Shown one piece after another: positions 1-14,087 of a stretch of 64,000 bases of DNA. Origin of the DNA: Melampsora larici-populina 98AG31 (Eukaryota > Basidiomycota > Pucciniomycetes > Pucciniales > Melampsoraceae); the NCBI RefSeq assembly GCF_000204055.1, contig NW_006768777.1, positions 758,036 through 822,035 of the forward strand, read 5' to 3'. The position numbers and the translations under genes were made by a program. The notes under the pieces are model-generated. The model ran no database searches, was not told the DNA's origin, and saw nothing but the letters and a program-made list of their open reading frames with translations. Every line of letters begins with the position of its first letter. Position 1 is the first letter of the stretch.

Positions 1-1500
1 TCACCTTGCTCTACCTTGTACTTCTTCAGGTCTGGCTTGATATCTACTATCTTGCTTGAGATCGAGGCAGGGCGTTTATTGCCAATATTCATCAAATCGG
101 GCTTGATGTCAGGCGCCGAGATGGATTTGGAAACACAATGGTTTTTGTCGCCTGGAAGATTGGTATTCAAACTGGAGCCGCCGGCCTGAGCGTGTCGAAT
201 TGATTGTGACACATGATTCATTGATCGTGATTGTCGAGAACTACCTTTCAATTGAAGTCCAACCCAATCATCCACCCCCATGTCAGGGTGGATCCATCGG
301 TTCTTCTCGATTTCGTATTGGAACTCGGCAGTATTAGGTGGTATATGGACAGTTGCAATTTTCGCCATCTACATGAACAAAGTGTAGTCAGTTGGAGACA
401 CTACCAGATTCATACACAGTGGAGCACGTGGCAAAAGTACTTACCACACCTTTTGCCCAAATCCAGGCAGCAGGGTAAGTTAATCAATAACGATAGTTTG
501 GATCCCAAGGTGTGGTCAAGATGGTACCAGGACCTCCAGCGTACTTTCCGATGGCATGTTGGCTGAAAATCTGGTTTGCCACGGTGTTTAACTCTCTCTT
601 GTTCTTTGATTCCTGTGAAGCATGAATCCAAAATTCAATGAACCATCATACATCTTGATATAGCCAAAACGTACCTCAGATTCCTGATCTTCGGCCCCTT
701 CGCCATTAGTCGCAGCAATAAGTTTCTTGGTTGCCGATTCCTGTCAATTTGTTCCAAAATGTTAGATTTGTATTCTCGAAGGATGAAATACATTATAAAT
801 TGAGAAAGAATAACACTCGCCTTATTGCCCACTTTAACTTTCACCTGCATATTATCGTTCTCGATAGAAACTATTCCATTCTTTTTGGTTGATTTCTCAA
901 GTGCTGTGACAAAACTTTGCCATTGAACTGCATTGTCAAGAACAACCTTGAATCGTCCAACAGTGGTCTTCCATTTTAGGCCGGGTGAAAAAACACTATT
1001 GAGAATTAATTTTTTCATACCACCCTCATACTCTTCACACGCTCCAGCCACCAGGTCCTTGAAGTCATCAAGACTCTTTCCAAATGGACAAATTTTGAAC
1101 TCTAGAAGGCCGCTGTTGATAGCTTTAGAGTTGATGAAGTTGAGTTTGTCAGCCTTCACTGACTTTTTACTAGCGCCGACTTTCGGAGTGCTCTGAATCG
1201 GAGTGTTGATGTCAACCTCCATGTCCGTGTAGATCTTGAAGCGGACTTCGAGCGTCATCTGATTGTTCTTTTCAAATTGCTCTCGACCCAGAGTTCCGAC
1301 TCGGTGTAAAGGATTTTGTCTGATACTCGTGGCTAGCTGATCATCTACCACCCGATCCTCAGGCTTTTTGAACACTGAAATTGGAAAACAAATCAGTGGA
1401 TTATAAAGTCATAACAGGACTTGTTGAACTGATACTCACGTGTGTTCATGTGGCCAGTCATGGGAGTCGCGACCGGCGTCATAGATGAGGAATTGGACAT
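1..1500 (-). CDS. Unrecognised multi-exon protein, 5' part of gene (runs off left edge)
   Basis: I do not recognise this protein. The likely start is the ATG at 1500-1498. Exon 1 reads MSNSSSMTPVATPMTGHM and joins an exon beginning at 1374 (LFKKPEDRVVDDQ). The long second exon contains GLLEFKICPFGKSLDDFKD and FSPGLKWKTTVGRFKVVLD, with no motif I can name. Around 825 the frame continues only if a GC-AG intron is removed (donor GCGAGT after VGNK), giving ESATKKLIAATNGEGAEDQE; a normal GT-AG intron follows near 675-612. Near 505 and 250 the splicing is unresolved because a TGA follows DPNYRY and a frame change is needed. An open Ser-rich frame (SLNTNLPGDKNHCVSKSISA) continues to base 1. Seen: consistent open frames and splice sites. 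Inferred: one gene. It could be a lineage-specific family member, or partly decayed at its visible 3' end. Confidence 0.5.
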
Positions 1501-2175
1501 TTGGAAAACTACCAAAAAGTAAAATTAACATAGGAATATCCGACAAGGAAAAAGTTGACGAACTTGGATTAGAAGACGTCGAATTGCGGTTTCTTCTTGG
1601 GTTAAACAAATGATAAGATGAGAATATAGAGGATGATATGGAAAATGTGAAGATTGTTTTGGTCAATGATAAAGGAAATGGAACGATGGAATCGGGAAAG
1701 TAGGGAGGAGAAGAATCTAGATATCGAAACAGTGGAAATGGCAGCTTATGAGATGACATCATGGCGATAAGAGAGTGGTTTTCCGGTAATCGATTTGAAG
1801 AAAGAATAGCCGGAAAGAGAGAGGTGGAAAAGAGTTAGGAAGAGGAAATGAGAAAGTATTTGTCCCATCATAAAGAAGGACAATACACTTCAGTCTAAAA
1901 CTCGATTTTGTTCGAGTTTTTGACTTTCATAGTAAAATCCCGTGACGACACATCGGTTCAAAAAACTGCCGATAGATCTTACAACGGCTGTAATCTGACT
2001 CGAACCACGTTGAGCGGCAATGATCTGCACATGAATTATCAACTCAACTCACCCGAGAGCTGGATTTGACTTGGGGGAAATTGCTCAAATGATATGTGAA
2101 TGTGGTGAATGTCCACGCTGAAGTCTCTAGAGGTTTAAGCTTGACTGGGTCGCCCTGCCATACATGATGTATTAC
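1501..2175. other. Intergenic, no gene supported
   Basis: This is the upstream flank of the left-edge gene. The open frame at 1436-1762 (-) is low-complexity Ser/Phe-rich and overlaps the better start at 1500, so I do not call it. No tRNA or repeat stands out. Confidence 0.5.
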
Positions 2176-2755
2176 GGTACACAAATATCGTTCTGGAAAT
2201 TTCCAGAAGGTTTTTTCCAGAACGCCAGAACCCTTCGGGAAGCCTTCTGGTGTTCTGGAAAAAACACAAATTCAACATAAACTCTCTGCTGCAGCCTGCT
2301 GCAGCTTCCCCACATACCCCGCCTAACAAACATGGATCAAGTGATCGACGACCATACTCCCACCTCCAGCCAACCAATGAATTTAAAATTTTTAGAGCCT
2401 CTTCAAGCCGATCGAGTCCGTTTTGATTGATTTGACGTAGACGACGACCGAGTAGCACAAGCTTAACAGACTGTGCACTGGCCAAGTGGTATTCCAGCGC
2501 GGCCAGCAAAAACAGGTACAGTGGCTTCCTAGCCTCAAATCGATCATCGGCATCATGCTCATCATCTAAAACGGCCTCGGATTGTAAGTTTTGCTGAACG
2601 ATGATTGCTTGAAGACACCGAAGGATGAAAAGGCTTTCAGAATTCCTCTTTTTCTGGAAAGCTAAAGTTAAAAGGTCTGTTTGTGACTGATTCTTCTTGT
2701 GAATTGCCAAGTGAATAGACCGTTTCAGAAGTCGACGTCGGCTTTTTCGAACCAT
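2135..2755 (-). CDS. Basic-N-terminus protein encoded within the 849-bp TIR element
   Basis: The open frame starts MVRKSRRRLLKRSIHLAIHK and continues through ILRCLQAIIVQQNLQSEA and RKPLYLFLLAALEYHLASAQ for about 206 aa before running through the right-hand inverted repeat. The cluster of Lys/Arg at the start and the helical middle would fit the DNA-binding N-terminal part of a transposase, but no catalytic motif follows. The last 45 or so residues come from the terminal repeat and are unlikely to be meaningful. Function unknown; the location inside the TIRs is the only functional hint. Confidence 0.35.
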   Translation of the reverse strand: MVRKSRRRLLKRSIHLAIHKKNQSQTDLLTLAFQKKRNSESLFILRCLQAIIVQQNLQSEAVLDDEHDADDRFEARKPLYLFLLAALEYHLASAQSVKLVLLGRRLRQINQNGLDRLEEALKILNSLVGWRWEYGRRSLDPCLLGGVCGEAAAGCSREFMLNLCFFQNTRRLPEGFWRSGKNLLEISRTIFVYRNTSCMAGRPSQA

Positions 2756-3024
2756 TGCAGGAGGAAAGGCAGAGTTAAATTGAAATGCAAGACCGAGAAG
2801 TGCTGAGAGTTGAGAAAAGTGATGTGGGAGGGTGTTTGATGTGCGTGGTATGAGGTGTGTGCTAGCGGATGTGTGGTTGGGTTCAGTACTCAGGTGTTGG
2901 GCATTCTGGAGTTTGGGGCATTCAAAGTTCCAGAACGCCAGAACGCCAGAACACACCAAAAAAAAAACCTTCTGGCGTTCTGGAAAAAGTGTTCTGGAAA
3001 TTTCCAGAACGATATTTGTGTACC
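2176..3024. mobile_element. DNA transposon with 33-bp terminal inverted repeats (849 bp)
   Basis: The ends at 2176-2208 and 2992-3024 are perfect inverted copies over 33 bp, beginning GGTACACAAATATCGTTCTG. Further inward both ends carry several copies of TTCTGGCGTTCTGG-like units. No convincing target-site duplication is visible in the flanks, so the superfamily is open. One open frame lies inside on the minus strand, starting at 2755. It is too short for a full transposase, so this is probably a non-autonomous or internally deleted copy. Confidence 0.75.
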
Positions 3025-4001
3025 ACATATGTATAACTCAGATGAGAGGCAGAAAAACGATATCAGGAGAGACTGGAGAGACAATACGCGGCGGGCACCT
3101 TTTCCTCCCTCTCGCCTCACGAGTAGCCTCACTCGAACCAGCGAGAGCAAGGGACTTGAATAAGTTTGGATAGTGCCCATGTTTTCCTCCATCACCTCAC
3201 CGGTACACCATCGTCATCAGATCTCAAGAAATTGCTTCAAGTTTTAATCACACCTATCACATCTGAGGCAGTTCATCCATTCTCAGGGTACTCGCGAGTC
3301 ACAGGTCCATTCCATGCTTACGATCGAACCGGTATTCATGCCGCATGTAGACTGCATCCACACTAGCATTCACGCTAGCATCCCCATCTCGCACAGCTTC
3401 CACGTGACGCGAATGAGACACCGCAAGCATGTAGTATCTAAGGTCACTTGATACAATCTGAAGCTACGCTGTGATCTAGATTCTAGAAGGCCTTGGGACA
3501 AATCACCTGGGACAAACATCGAACAAAGGTGAGTCTGAACTTCTGCTTACGTACAAAGTCATCAGCATTCAGCCCCACATCGCGCCCAGGCGTGCGTCCC
3601 TGGCCTTCCCTGGCACCCTTGGTTGGTTTTCCAAAACTCCCACGCGTTAAGCTTCCATCTCCTCGAGCGCGAAGTGATCTAGATTCTTGACTTGATCATC
3701 TACTGCGCATTGTCAGAAAAGTTTGATCTTGAAAGTTGCGATGATATATGCTACTGCAATGATAAGATCGATTGCAATCAAACCTATAACAAGATCAATT
3801 GCAACGTATTTATAGAGCACCTCTTCGACACATTCCTGCACCATGTTTGATTACACCCTGACAGAACTGCAATTCCTGGAAGTATTTCAGTGCTACACAT
3901 TTACATAATCCACTCTATATCCTATCAGCTTGAATCCACTGCTTCATTCACAAATTTGCTCGCATATCCTCTTCAAGTCTCGCATTCATACCTCAAATAA
4001 A
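3025..4001. other. Intergenic; possible promoter of the small gene at 4002
   Basis: No gene is supported. The motif GTGATCTAGATTCT occurs twice (about 3471 and 3676). A TATA-like stretch (TATTTATAG, 3807-3815) lies about 190 bp upstream of the start at 4002 and could be its core promoter. Confidence 0.35.
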
Positions 4002-4548
4002 ATGTCATCCTGTATCATGTCAGGTGCTTCAACTAATTCAGTTCAAATTGCCAAACCCACATCAAGTACGGAAAAGAACAATCTGATCTTGAACGGGCGC
4101 AATGTGTTCCTAACCGCTCAGTGTCCGAAAACTGAACAGCAAGGTTGGCAGTCACGTCGAGAACGAGAAAGTCTGCATGCCCATCCAGTTTTAACTTGCG
4201 AGGTAAGTCAATAGCTTTCATTTTTTGATCCGCTCAATCTTCTGGACACATAGCTGATTTCCAAGGATTCTTAGCTCACACGTCCCCGCGAGGAGATCCA
4301 GTCAAAACCTCGACAGGCCCGACTCTCTGACACTCAATTACTTGAAATGCTTTGTGAGTCTGCTTGAAAGACCTCTTTCAGCTTATGGCCCTCTTACTTT
4401 GCACAAGATCTTGATGTTTACTTACCAAGATAACTTCTTTTGTCAGTAATGTGTGATCCCACTGACTCGAGATGTGAGTTACAGTTTATTTGATATTCAA
4501 ACAAAGTTTTACCTGACAAATCGCATTTTTTCAGGCTGGACCGACTAG
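4002..4548 (+). CDS. Small orphan protein, four exons, about 106 aa
   Basis: Predicted exons are 4002-4202, 4275-4353, 4447-4473 and 4535-4548. All introns are GT-AG (donors GTAAGT, GTGAGT, GTGAGT; acceptors TTAG, TCAG, TCAG), and the summed length of 321 nt keeps one frame to a TAG stop. The start at 4002 (AAAATGTC) is preferred over the upstream in-frame ATG at 3930 because of its purine-rich context. The protein begins MSSCIMSGASTNSVQIAK and contains a basic stretch LTRPREEIQSKPRQARLSD. There is no signal peptide and no known domain. It could be a lineage-specific gene or a chance splice chain. Confidence 0.4.
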
Positions 4549-5083
4549 ATCGATTAGTTATGGTGCAAAAATGATTTTGTTGACTGATGTGTAGACCCAT
4601 CATGTTTTTTTGTCGGTGTTTGGCTCTTTTCCATCTGAATATCCTGAGCCGCTTTTCATCACCTCATCCACTTTTCGCTCGATTCAATCCCGTGTTGGCA
4701 AGAAACATATTTATATTTTCTGTCTCCTCTTTCATCATCGACTTCCTTAACCTTTTCTCTCAAACAAAATGTGAATATAAGTTGAAAAAGAATGATATGA
4801 TCAGTGTTTTTTTCTTTCTACCCCGAGCTCTTTCTGGATCACGCCGGTTCACTTCTGAAATACATTCATGCGGTGAAATTAGGCTCTTGTAATCAACCAT
4901 GAGTCCAACCCTGTCCTTCTCTGAAACCAAGCTCTATCCAGTTTAAACCCGCTTGAAACGCACTGCAGCTCAATGACTGGAAGCTGATGGTGGCGGCCAC
5001 ACCAGGTTTGCTGTCAATTGATTGTCTGTTTAATGACAGACATGCGTTCCCTTATGTGTCGCACATAATCTCTAGAGCTGTTA
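4549..5083. other. Intergenic, no gene supported
   Basis: AT-rich sequence with only short chance frames, ending at the TTA duplicated by the next transposon. Confidence 0.5.
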
Positions 5084-6110
5084 GAGCATCCCCAGCCGCG
5101 TGCCGCCATAAACTCCAACTTGTACAATTGGACTCTCTGCAAATCACACACCTCAATAATCATCTAAGCCATAACACACCTCCCAAATGATGCTACAAGC
5201 CGAACTGCAGGGAACCACAGCTGTACACAGTGTTTGCAACAGATGCGCAGGACACCTGGTGAGCTCGAAACCCCGCAAAAAGTGCGTAATTTTTGGTTTT
5301 TGCCCCAAAACACGCCCAGGCTGCGCAGGTGAGACTGAGCCCAGCAAGGCGGGCCCAACCTTTGTTTCTGATTGTCTAAGGATGCCCAGAAGGCGCAGCG
5401 GGTTTGAGGACTAAGTTGCTCACCACCAGATTCATGCATAAGCAGCATACTCACTGAACAAAGACAACTGCGCCTTCCTGAGAGTAAGAACCCTCCAGAT
5501 TGAAGGCCTTTTTTGGAGGGTTCTTGGTACCAAAGCCCTCCAACCTTTCAGTTGTGGGTGGTAAGTATGGCAAGATTTTAACATGCCCCTCTGCTTCCAA
5601 AAACTATCCATGTATCTCAATTATAGAACATGTATGTAAGACGGTAGGAACTATGTACAAGAAAGAGGATAATAACAAGGCACACAACTATGTACAAGAA
5701 AACAACCAAACATAAATCAAGATGGGGGACTTTGACATTGTCCTGGCTCAGCCTCAGCGTCAAGGCTTGATGCCATGCCCGGGATAAAAAACAAACTAGA
5801 AAGTCATATGTGACCGTCGGACTTGGCAGAGTGGTAGAGTGTAGGTTATCTAAAGCACTCAACGGCTTAGGAACGCTGAGCTCAGGACTCATGCTTGAGT
5901 GGATCATGGCTCACTGAGCAACTTTGGGAATGGACTGAATTATTGAGTATGCGCAAAAAAAACTGCAAAAATGACGAAGAATTGCTGGAAAAGGAGCTCA
6001 CCAGGAGCCTGGCACATTTTTCGCAATCACTGTGGTACATGCTTCAAATTTCATACCTCAAACGGTTCCCTCAACAATCTGTGCAACCCTCTGTACGGCT
6101 GGGGATGCTC
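5084..6110. mobile_element. PIF/Harbinger-type non-autonomous element (copy 1)
   Basis: The ends are inverted: GAGCATCCCCAGCCGCG at 5084 and CGGCTGGGGATGCTC ending at 6110. The trinucleotide TTA flanks both sides (5081-5083 and 6111-6113), the 3-bp TWA duplication typical of PIF/Harbinger elements. About 100 bp near the left end (5100-5215) is repeated, inverted, at 37070-37180, and the right 75 bp matches 32500-32580, so a second copy exists in this window. No transposase frame is visible. The middle of this copy is absent from the second copy and looks like a later insertion. Confidence 0.75.
5239..6022. mobile_element. Possible nested MITE inside the Harbinger-type copy
   Basis: Sequence shared with the second copy of the host element stops at about 5230 and resumes at about 6030. 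The edges of the extra block are imperfectly inverted (GGACACCTGGTGAGCTCG at about 5250 against GGAGCTCACCAGGAGCC near 5993). No clear target duplication is seen. The block holds a tRNA-like A-box stretch near 5826 but no complete tRNA. Confidence 0.45.
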
Positions 6111-6113
6111 TTA

Positions 6114-7146
6114 TGTTGGTCTGGTTGATTGGCCTGTACTTGCACCCGTGGCTACACAGCAATATGCCAATGCTATGTACATAGCAGAAAGCTGAGCTTG
6201 AAGAGTGCAAGACACAGTGTGGGACTTGGATGAGTTTAGCTATGACCCAACCCTGTAGCTTCGCGGCCGGGTCAGCTGCTGGCTTGACACATAAGGCTTC
6301 AAAAATTGATCAGGGCCAACAAAGGTACACCCTGAACCTTGAGGGTGCGGTGTACTTTGGGTGCAATAGGCAAATAAAGAAGAGTTCTTGTTGTAGGCTC
6401 ATTGCTGGACCAGCTCTTGAGACAGGCCTAAGCCCAGTTAAGTTTGGCCCAAGCCTCACAATTGAGACAACTCAAGGAATGAGTACAGTAGTATCCAGCT
6501 GTATCTTGAGAAGAATCCCCGGGCACAAGGGTTGGGGCTAGGGCCGTGACCTGGCCCTGAACTTTCATGGCCGGCCCCGGGGCTTTGCCGGACCCTGAGT
6601 AGACACAAGGGCATTCAGAAAGTGCTCAGGGCCAACCAGGACACACCCTGACCGGATTATCAGAGGAGCCAGAGTTTGGAATTCAAGTTTCTATCAATTG
6701 TGATGAACAATTAATGACTTTCCCAAAGGTGAAAATAAGCAAGGCAGACAGAAGCTCTATCAAGCAGCGGAGGGGAATGGTATATCAAAAGTCATCATCA
6801 TCATCAGACTTACTGGAAGCAATCCAAATCCCCGGAGAAAGAGGGCAAATGGCTGTGTAATTTGCCACATCCTACTTACTCTATATTGTGATGATACTAT
6901 AGGGAACATCAGCAAAAGATGGAACAAAGACATGTCTTTTGGTTACAATCTTTTGGGTCTTCCTGCCAAATTAGTTCATCTGGATTTCAAGACTTTGTCC
7001 TTGGCTACTACCAATGTTGGTACAGTTTTAAAATTAGCTGATGAACTGTTGGATCAGCTGAAGCGGGTAGCAGTCGCGTTTTTCTTGGGGGGGGAGAAGC
7101 TAAATAGTGGGATCCTTTCTTTCAAGTAATTTTTTTCTTCCTTCAA
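6114..7146. other. Intergenic with a short repeated motif
   Basis: No gene is supported. A motif of the form CAGGGCCAAC..GG.ACACCCTGA occurs at about 6311 and 6627, suggesting ends of a decayed repeat. The frames at 6230-6541 and 6932-7129 lack any motif or splice context. PEX1 ends at 7147. Confidence 0.4.
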
Positions 7147-11698
<4,552 letters not shown>

Positions 11699-12808
11699 TG
11701 TCCGATAACTTCAAGAACGAGCGACAAGAGATTGAGGTACAGGTAAGAAAACAAATCAAGGGTTTGGAATCTGGATTCACCAAATGAACACTGCAACCAT
11801 TCTTCAACTCCTTATCCTCTCTTGTTCATCAACGCATACAGGTCACTCGCTCAATTGAAGTGTACCAGTCTGATGGATACAACACAACATTCGGAACTTC
11901 TGGCATCATCACACTTCTAGAGATGTGCTATCAAGATGTTGGAAAAAGACATATGTAACATTAAAGTCACATCACAAAATCATAATCCAGCCTTTCAAAT
12001 TAGACCAACATATGAGTTACCATGATGTGTGTACCAAGGCGTGAATACCAACTCATCCTGGATGCTTTTATCAAGAGGTGAAGCGGAACAGTTGAAAACG
12101 TGACGTAATGGGATTTAACAGCTGGAGGGCCCCTTGAAGAGGGCGAGATAAAGATGCTCGCGAAGGGCTTATTTAAGCTCAATGAAATACTGATGACCCA
12201 CCAAGACTTGTCCATTTGAAGATTTAAAACTCATTGATTTTGCTCAACTCAAAGGAAACACTTTCAATCCAATAGCTCCAATCTGTGGCAAGCTCTCTAG
12301 ATAATTATGTTTTAATGGTTAAATTCTTTTTAAGCAGGCTCTTGAGCTTTATTCAATCAATCATCATTCACACAGTCAGCATATTCAGATTATAATCAGA
12401 GCACTGGGTTTGGGTTTGTAAGAAGATGATCAAAGCTTTTTGTGAAATGAAGAAATGAAGAGAGAGATTTGATCGAGAAGATACATGCGAACTCCCATAA
12501 TATGATCCCTTTTCAGACCCCGTAGTTATTTGCACTGTCAACAAAGATTGGTGGATGCTTCGTCTTCAGAGGACGACTGCGCAATCAAGTCCTTGAAGAA
12601 TGTTGAATTGGGTGAAGAAGGACTGGTTTGATGGCGTGGGGCTAGTCCTTCACAGTATCTTGACGAAATCATTAATCTTTGACAGAGGCAGAGAAATCTG
12701 AAACCGCGTCAAACCAATACTCGAGTCGTGTGTGCTATGTTCAGCTGACTCTCTCGTTGCGTATCAAATGCGATCCAATAAGCCCGCCAAAACAGGAGGG
12801 GTAGATGA
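11699..12808. other. Intergenic region upstream of PEX1, no further gene supported
   Basis: This holds the PEX1 promoter and the 3' flank of the gene ending at 12809. The short minus-strand frames at 11580-11807 and 12000-12215 show no motif or splice context and are left out. Confidence 0.5.
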
Positions 12809-13790
12809 TCAGATGCTCGTGATTTGATTTAATCGAGTTGAGTTACGAGGAGTAGAATTTTGGGTAGGGCTGAAATCAGGTACTTCGACCAATAACAATT
12901 CCTTGAGTTCAGATACATCAGGAAGTAAAGGTTGACAAGCCCAATAACTCAAGGCCGCTTGTTTCTCCTGACGTGTTGCTTCTTCTGAGTTGATCACATC
13001 TCGTAAGGTTGTATAAAGGGTGATTGAATCGGAGAACAGTCCAGAAGATTTGAGCAAATGATCACCTGCATTGGCCAAAACTACCTCACGTCAGATCTTT
13101 ATGGCTGGGTCCGAAAATGAAATAAATTAGATATGTGACATACAAAATCGAGGTAATGGCCATGTTGTCCAAACAGGAATTTCGAATGTAGATTTGATAC
13201 CATGGAGCCGACAAGCTGTTTGAATTAACTTCTCGAGTTCATCATTGAGTCCTTCGAGTGATTCGTAGACTTTGGCCTACATACGTACCCTCAACGATCG
13301 TCAAACTTCTAAATGAGAGTTACACAAATGAGATTGGCGCACCATGTCAGTAAGGATAGTATCTAATCTAGACCTTCGATCGACCAGCTTACACCATTGT
13401 TTCCATGCATAACCATCCATCAATTCAACATCTTCTTCCTTACAAGCTTGAATGAAACTTGCATACTGAAACGTAGCGCTGAAAAATCCAATCACCAGTT
13501 TCGGATCAATTCCTTTCGAACCCGATTTTTGAGGAAAGTTCCACATACTCTATATCAGCTTCAAGTTCGATAATTTTCATGGCACATCTCAAACCACGTG
13601 ACAGTACAACGTCATCCCATTCTCTACGTAGAGATAAAAAGGCATCAAGTTTTTGACGCAGTTCACGTTTGATGATTGAAGACTCTAGATCTTTTTTAGA
13701 AGTTGGTGATGGTGTTAGAAATGAATTGCGATTTTGATGAGTTGATGGTGATGGTGATTTGATTGGGGTTGATATCTTTTTGTTTGACAT
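12809..13790 (-). CDS. Unrecognised conserved-looking protein, several exons
   Basis: The start is the ATG at 13790 (MSNKKISTPIKSPSPSTHQN); the N-terminus is Ser/Pro/Thr-rich, followed by a helical stretch ELRQKLDAFLSLRREWDDVV. A likely intron (donor GTATGT near 13545, acceptor TTTTTCAG near 13477) joins it to ATFQYASFIQACKEEDVELM and DGYAWKQWCKLVDRRSRLDT. Later exons give KVYESLEGLNDELEKLIQTA and, last, DHLLKSSGLFSDSITLYTTL and SYWACQPLLPDVSELKELLL, ending at 12809. The alternating acidic helical blocks suggest a coiled-coil or helical-bundle subunit, but I cannot assign a family. It is transcribed divergently from ARB1. Confidence 0.65.
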
Positions 13791-14087
13791 TGGAGTGATT
13801 GGTTTTGTTTGTTCACGATTTCCTACATTCGTATTGTCATTGAGAAGTTGAATGAGAGAATGCGGTTTTAAAAAATGTAGTTGATTTTGTTACAGTTCTC
13901 CAAGCGCAGTCCGCAAAGATTACCAAGTTGAACTGTATTTTACATTTTACCAATTCAGTGTGATTTTACTTGAACTGTCCGACTTTCATCGCATTCACCT
14001 TGAACCACCATCTACAGACTCTATATCTCTTGACCCTCTCAATAGACAAATCAAGTTCAAGACATATTATTTGATAAATTCACTCAC
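13791..14087. promoter_or_regulatory. Shared 297-bp divergent promoter region
   Basis: This gap separates the starts of the unrecognised minus-strand gene (13790) and ARB1 (14088). No canonical TATA box is obvious; it is AT-rich with CAAG and TTGATTT-like stretches. That it drives both genes is inferred from the head-to-head layout only. Confidence 0.45.

Noticed and set aside
1436..1762. 108-aa Ser/Phe-rich minus-strand frame
   Set aside because: Low complexity and overlaps the better-supported ATG at 1500 in another frame.
5817..5905. tRNA-like stretch with an A box (TTGGCAGAGTGGTAGAG)
   Set aside because: No matching B box of the GGTTCGANTCC type and no closing acceptor stem; at most a decayed tRNA-derived repeat.
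6230..6541. 103-aa frame
   Set aside because: No motif, no splice context, and overlaps a short repeated CAGGGCCAAC motif.
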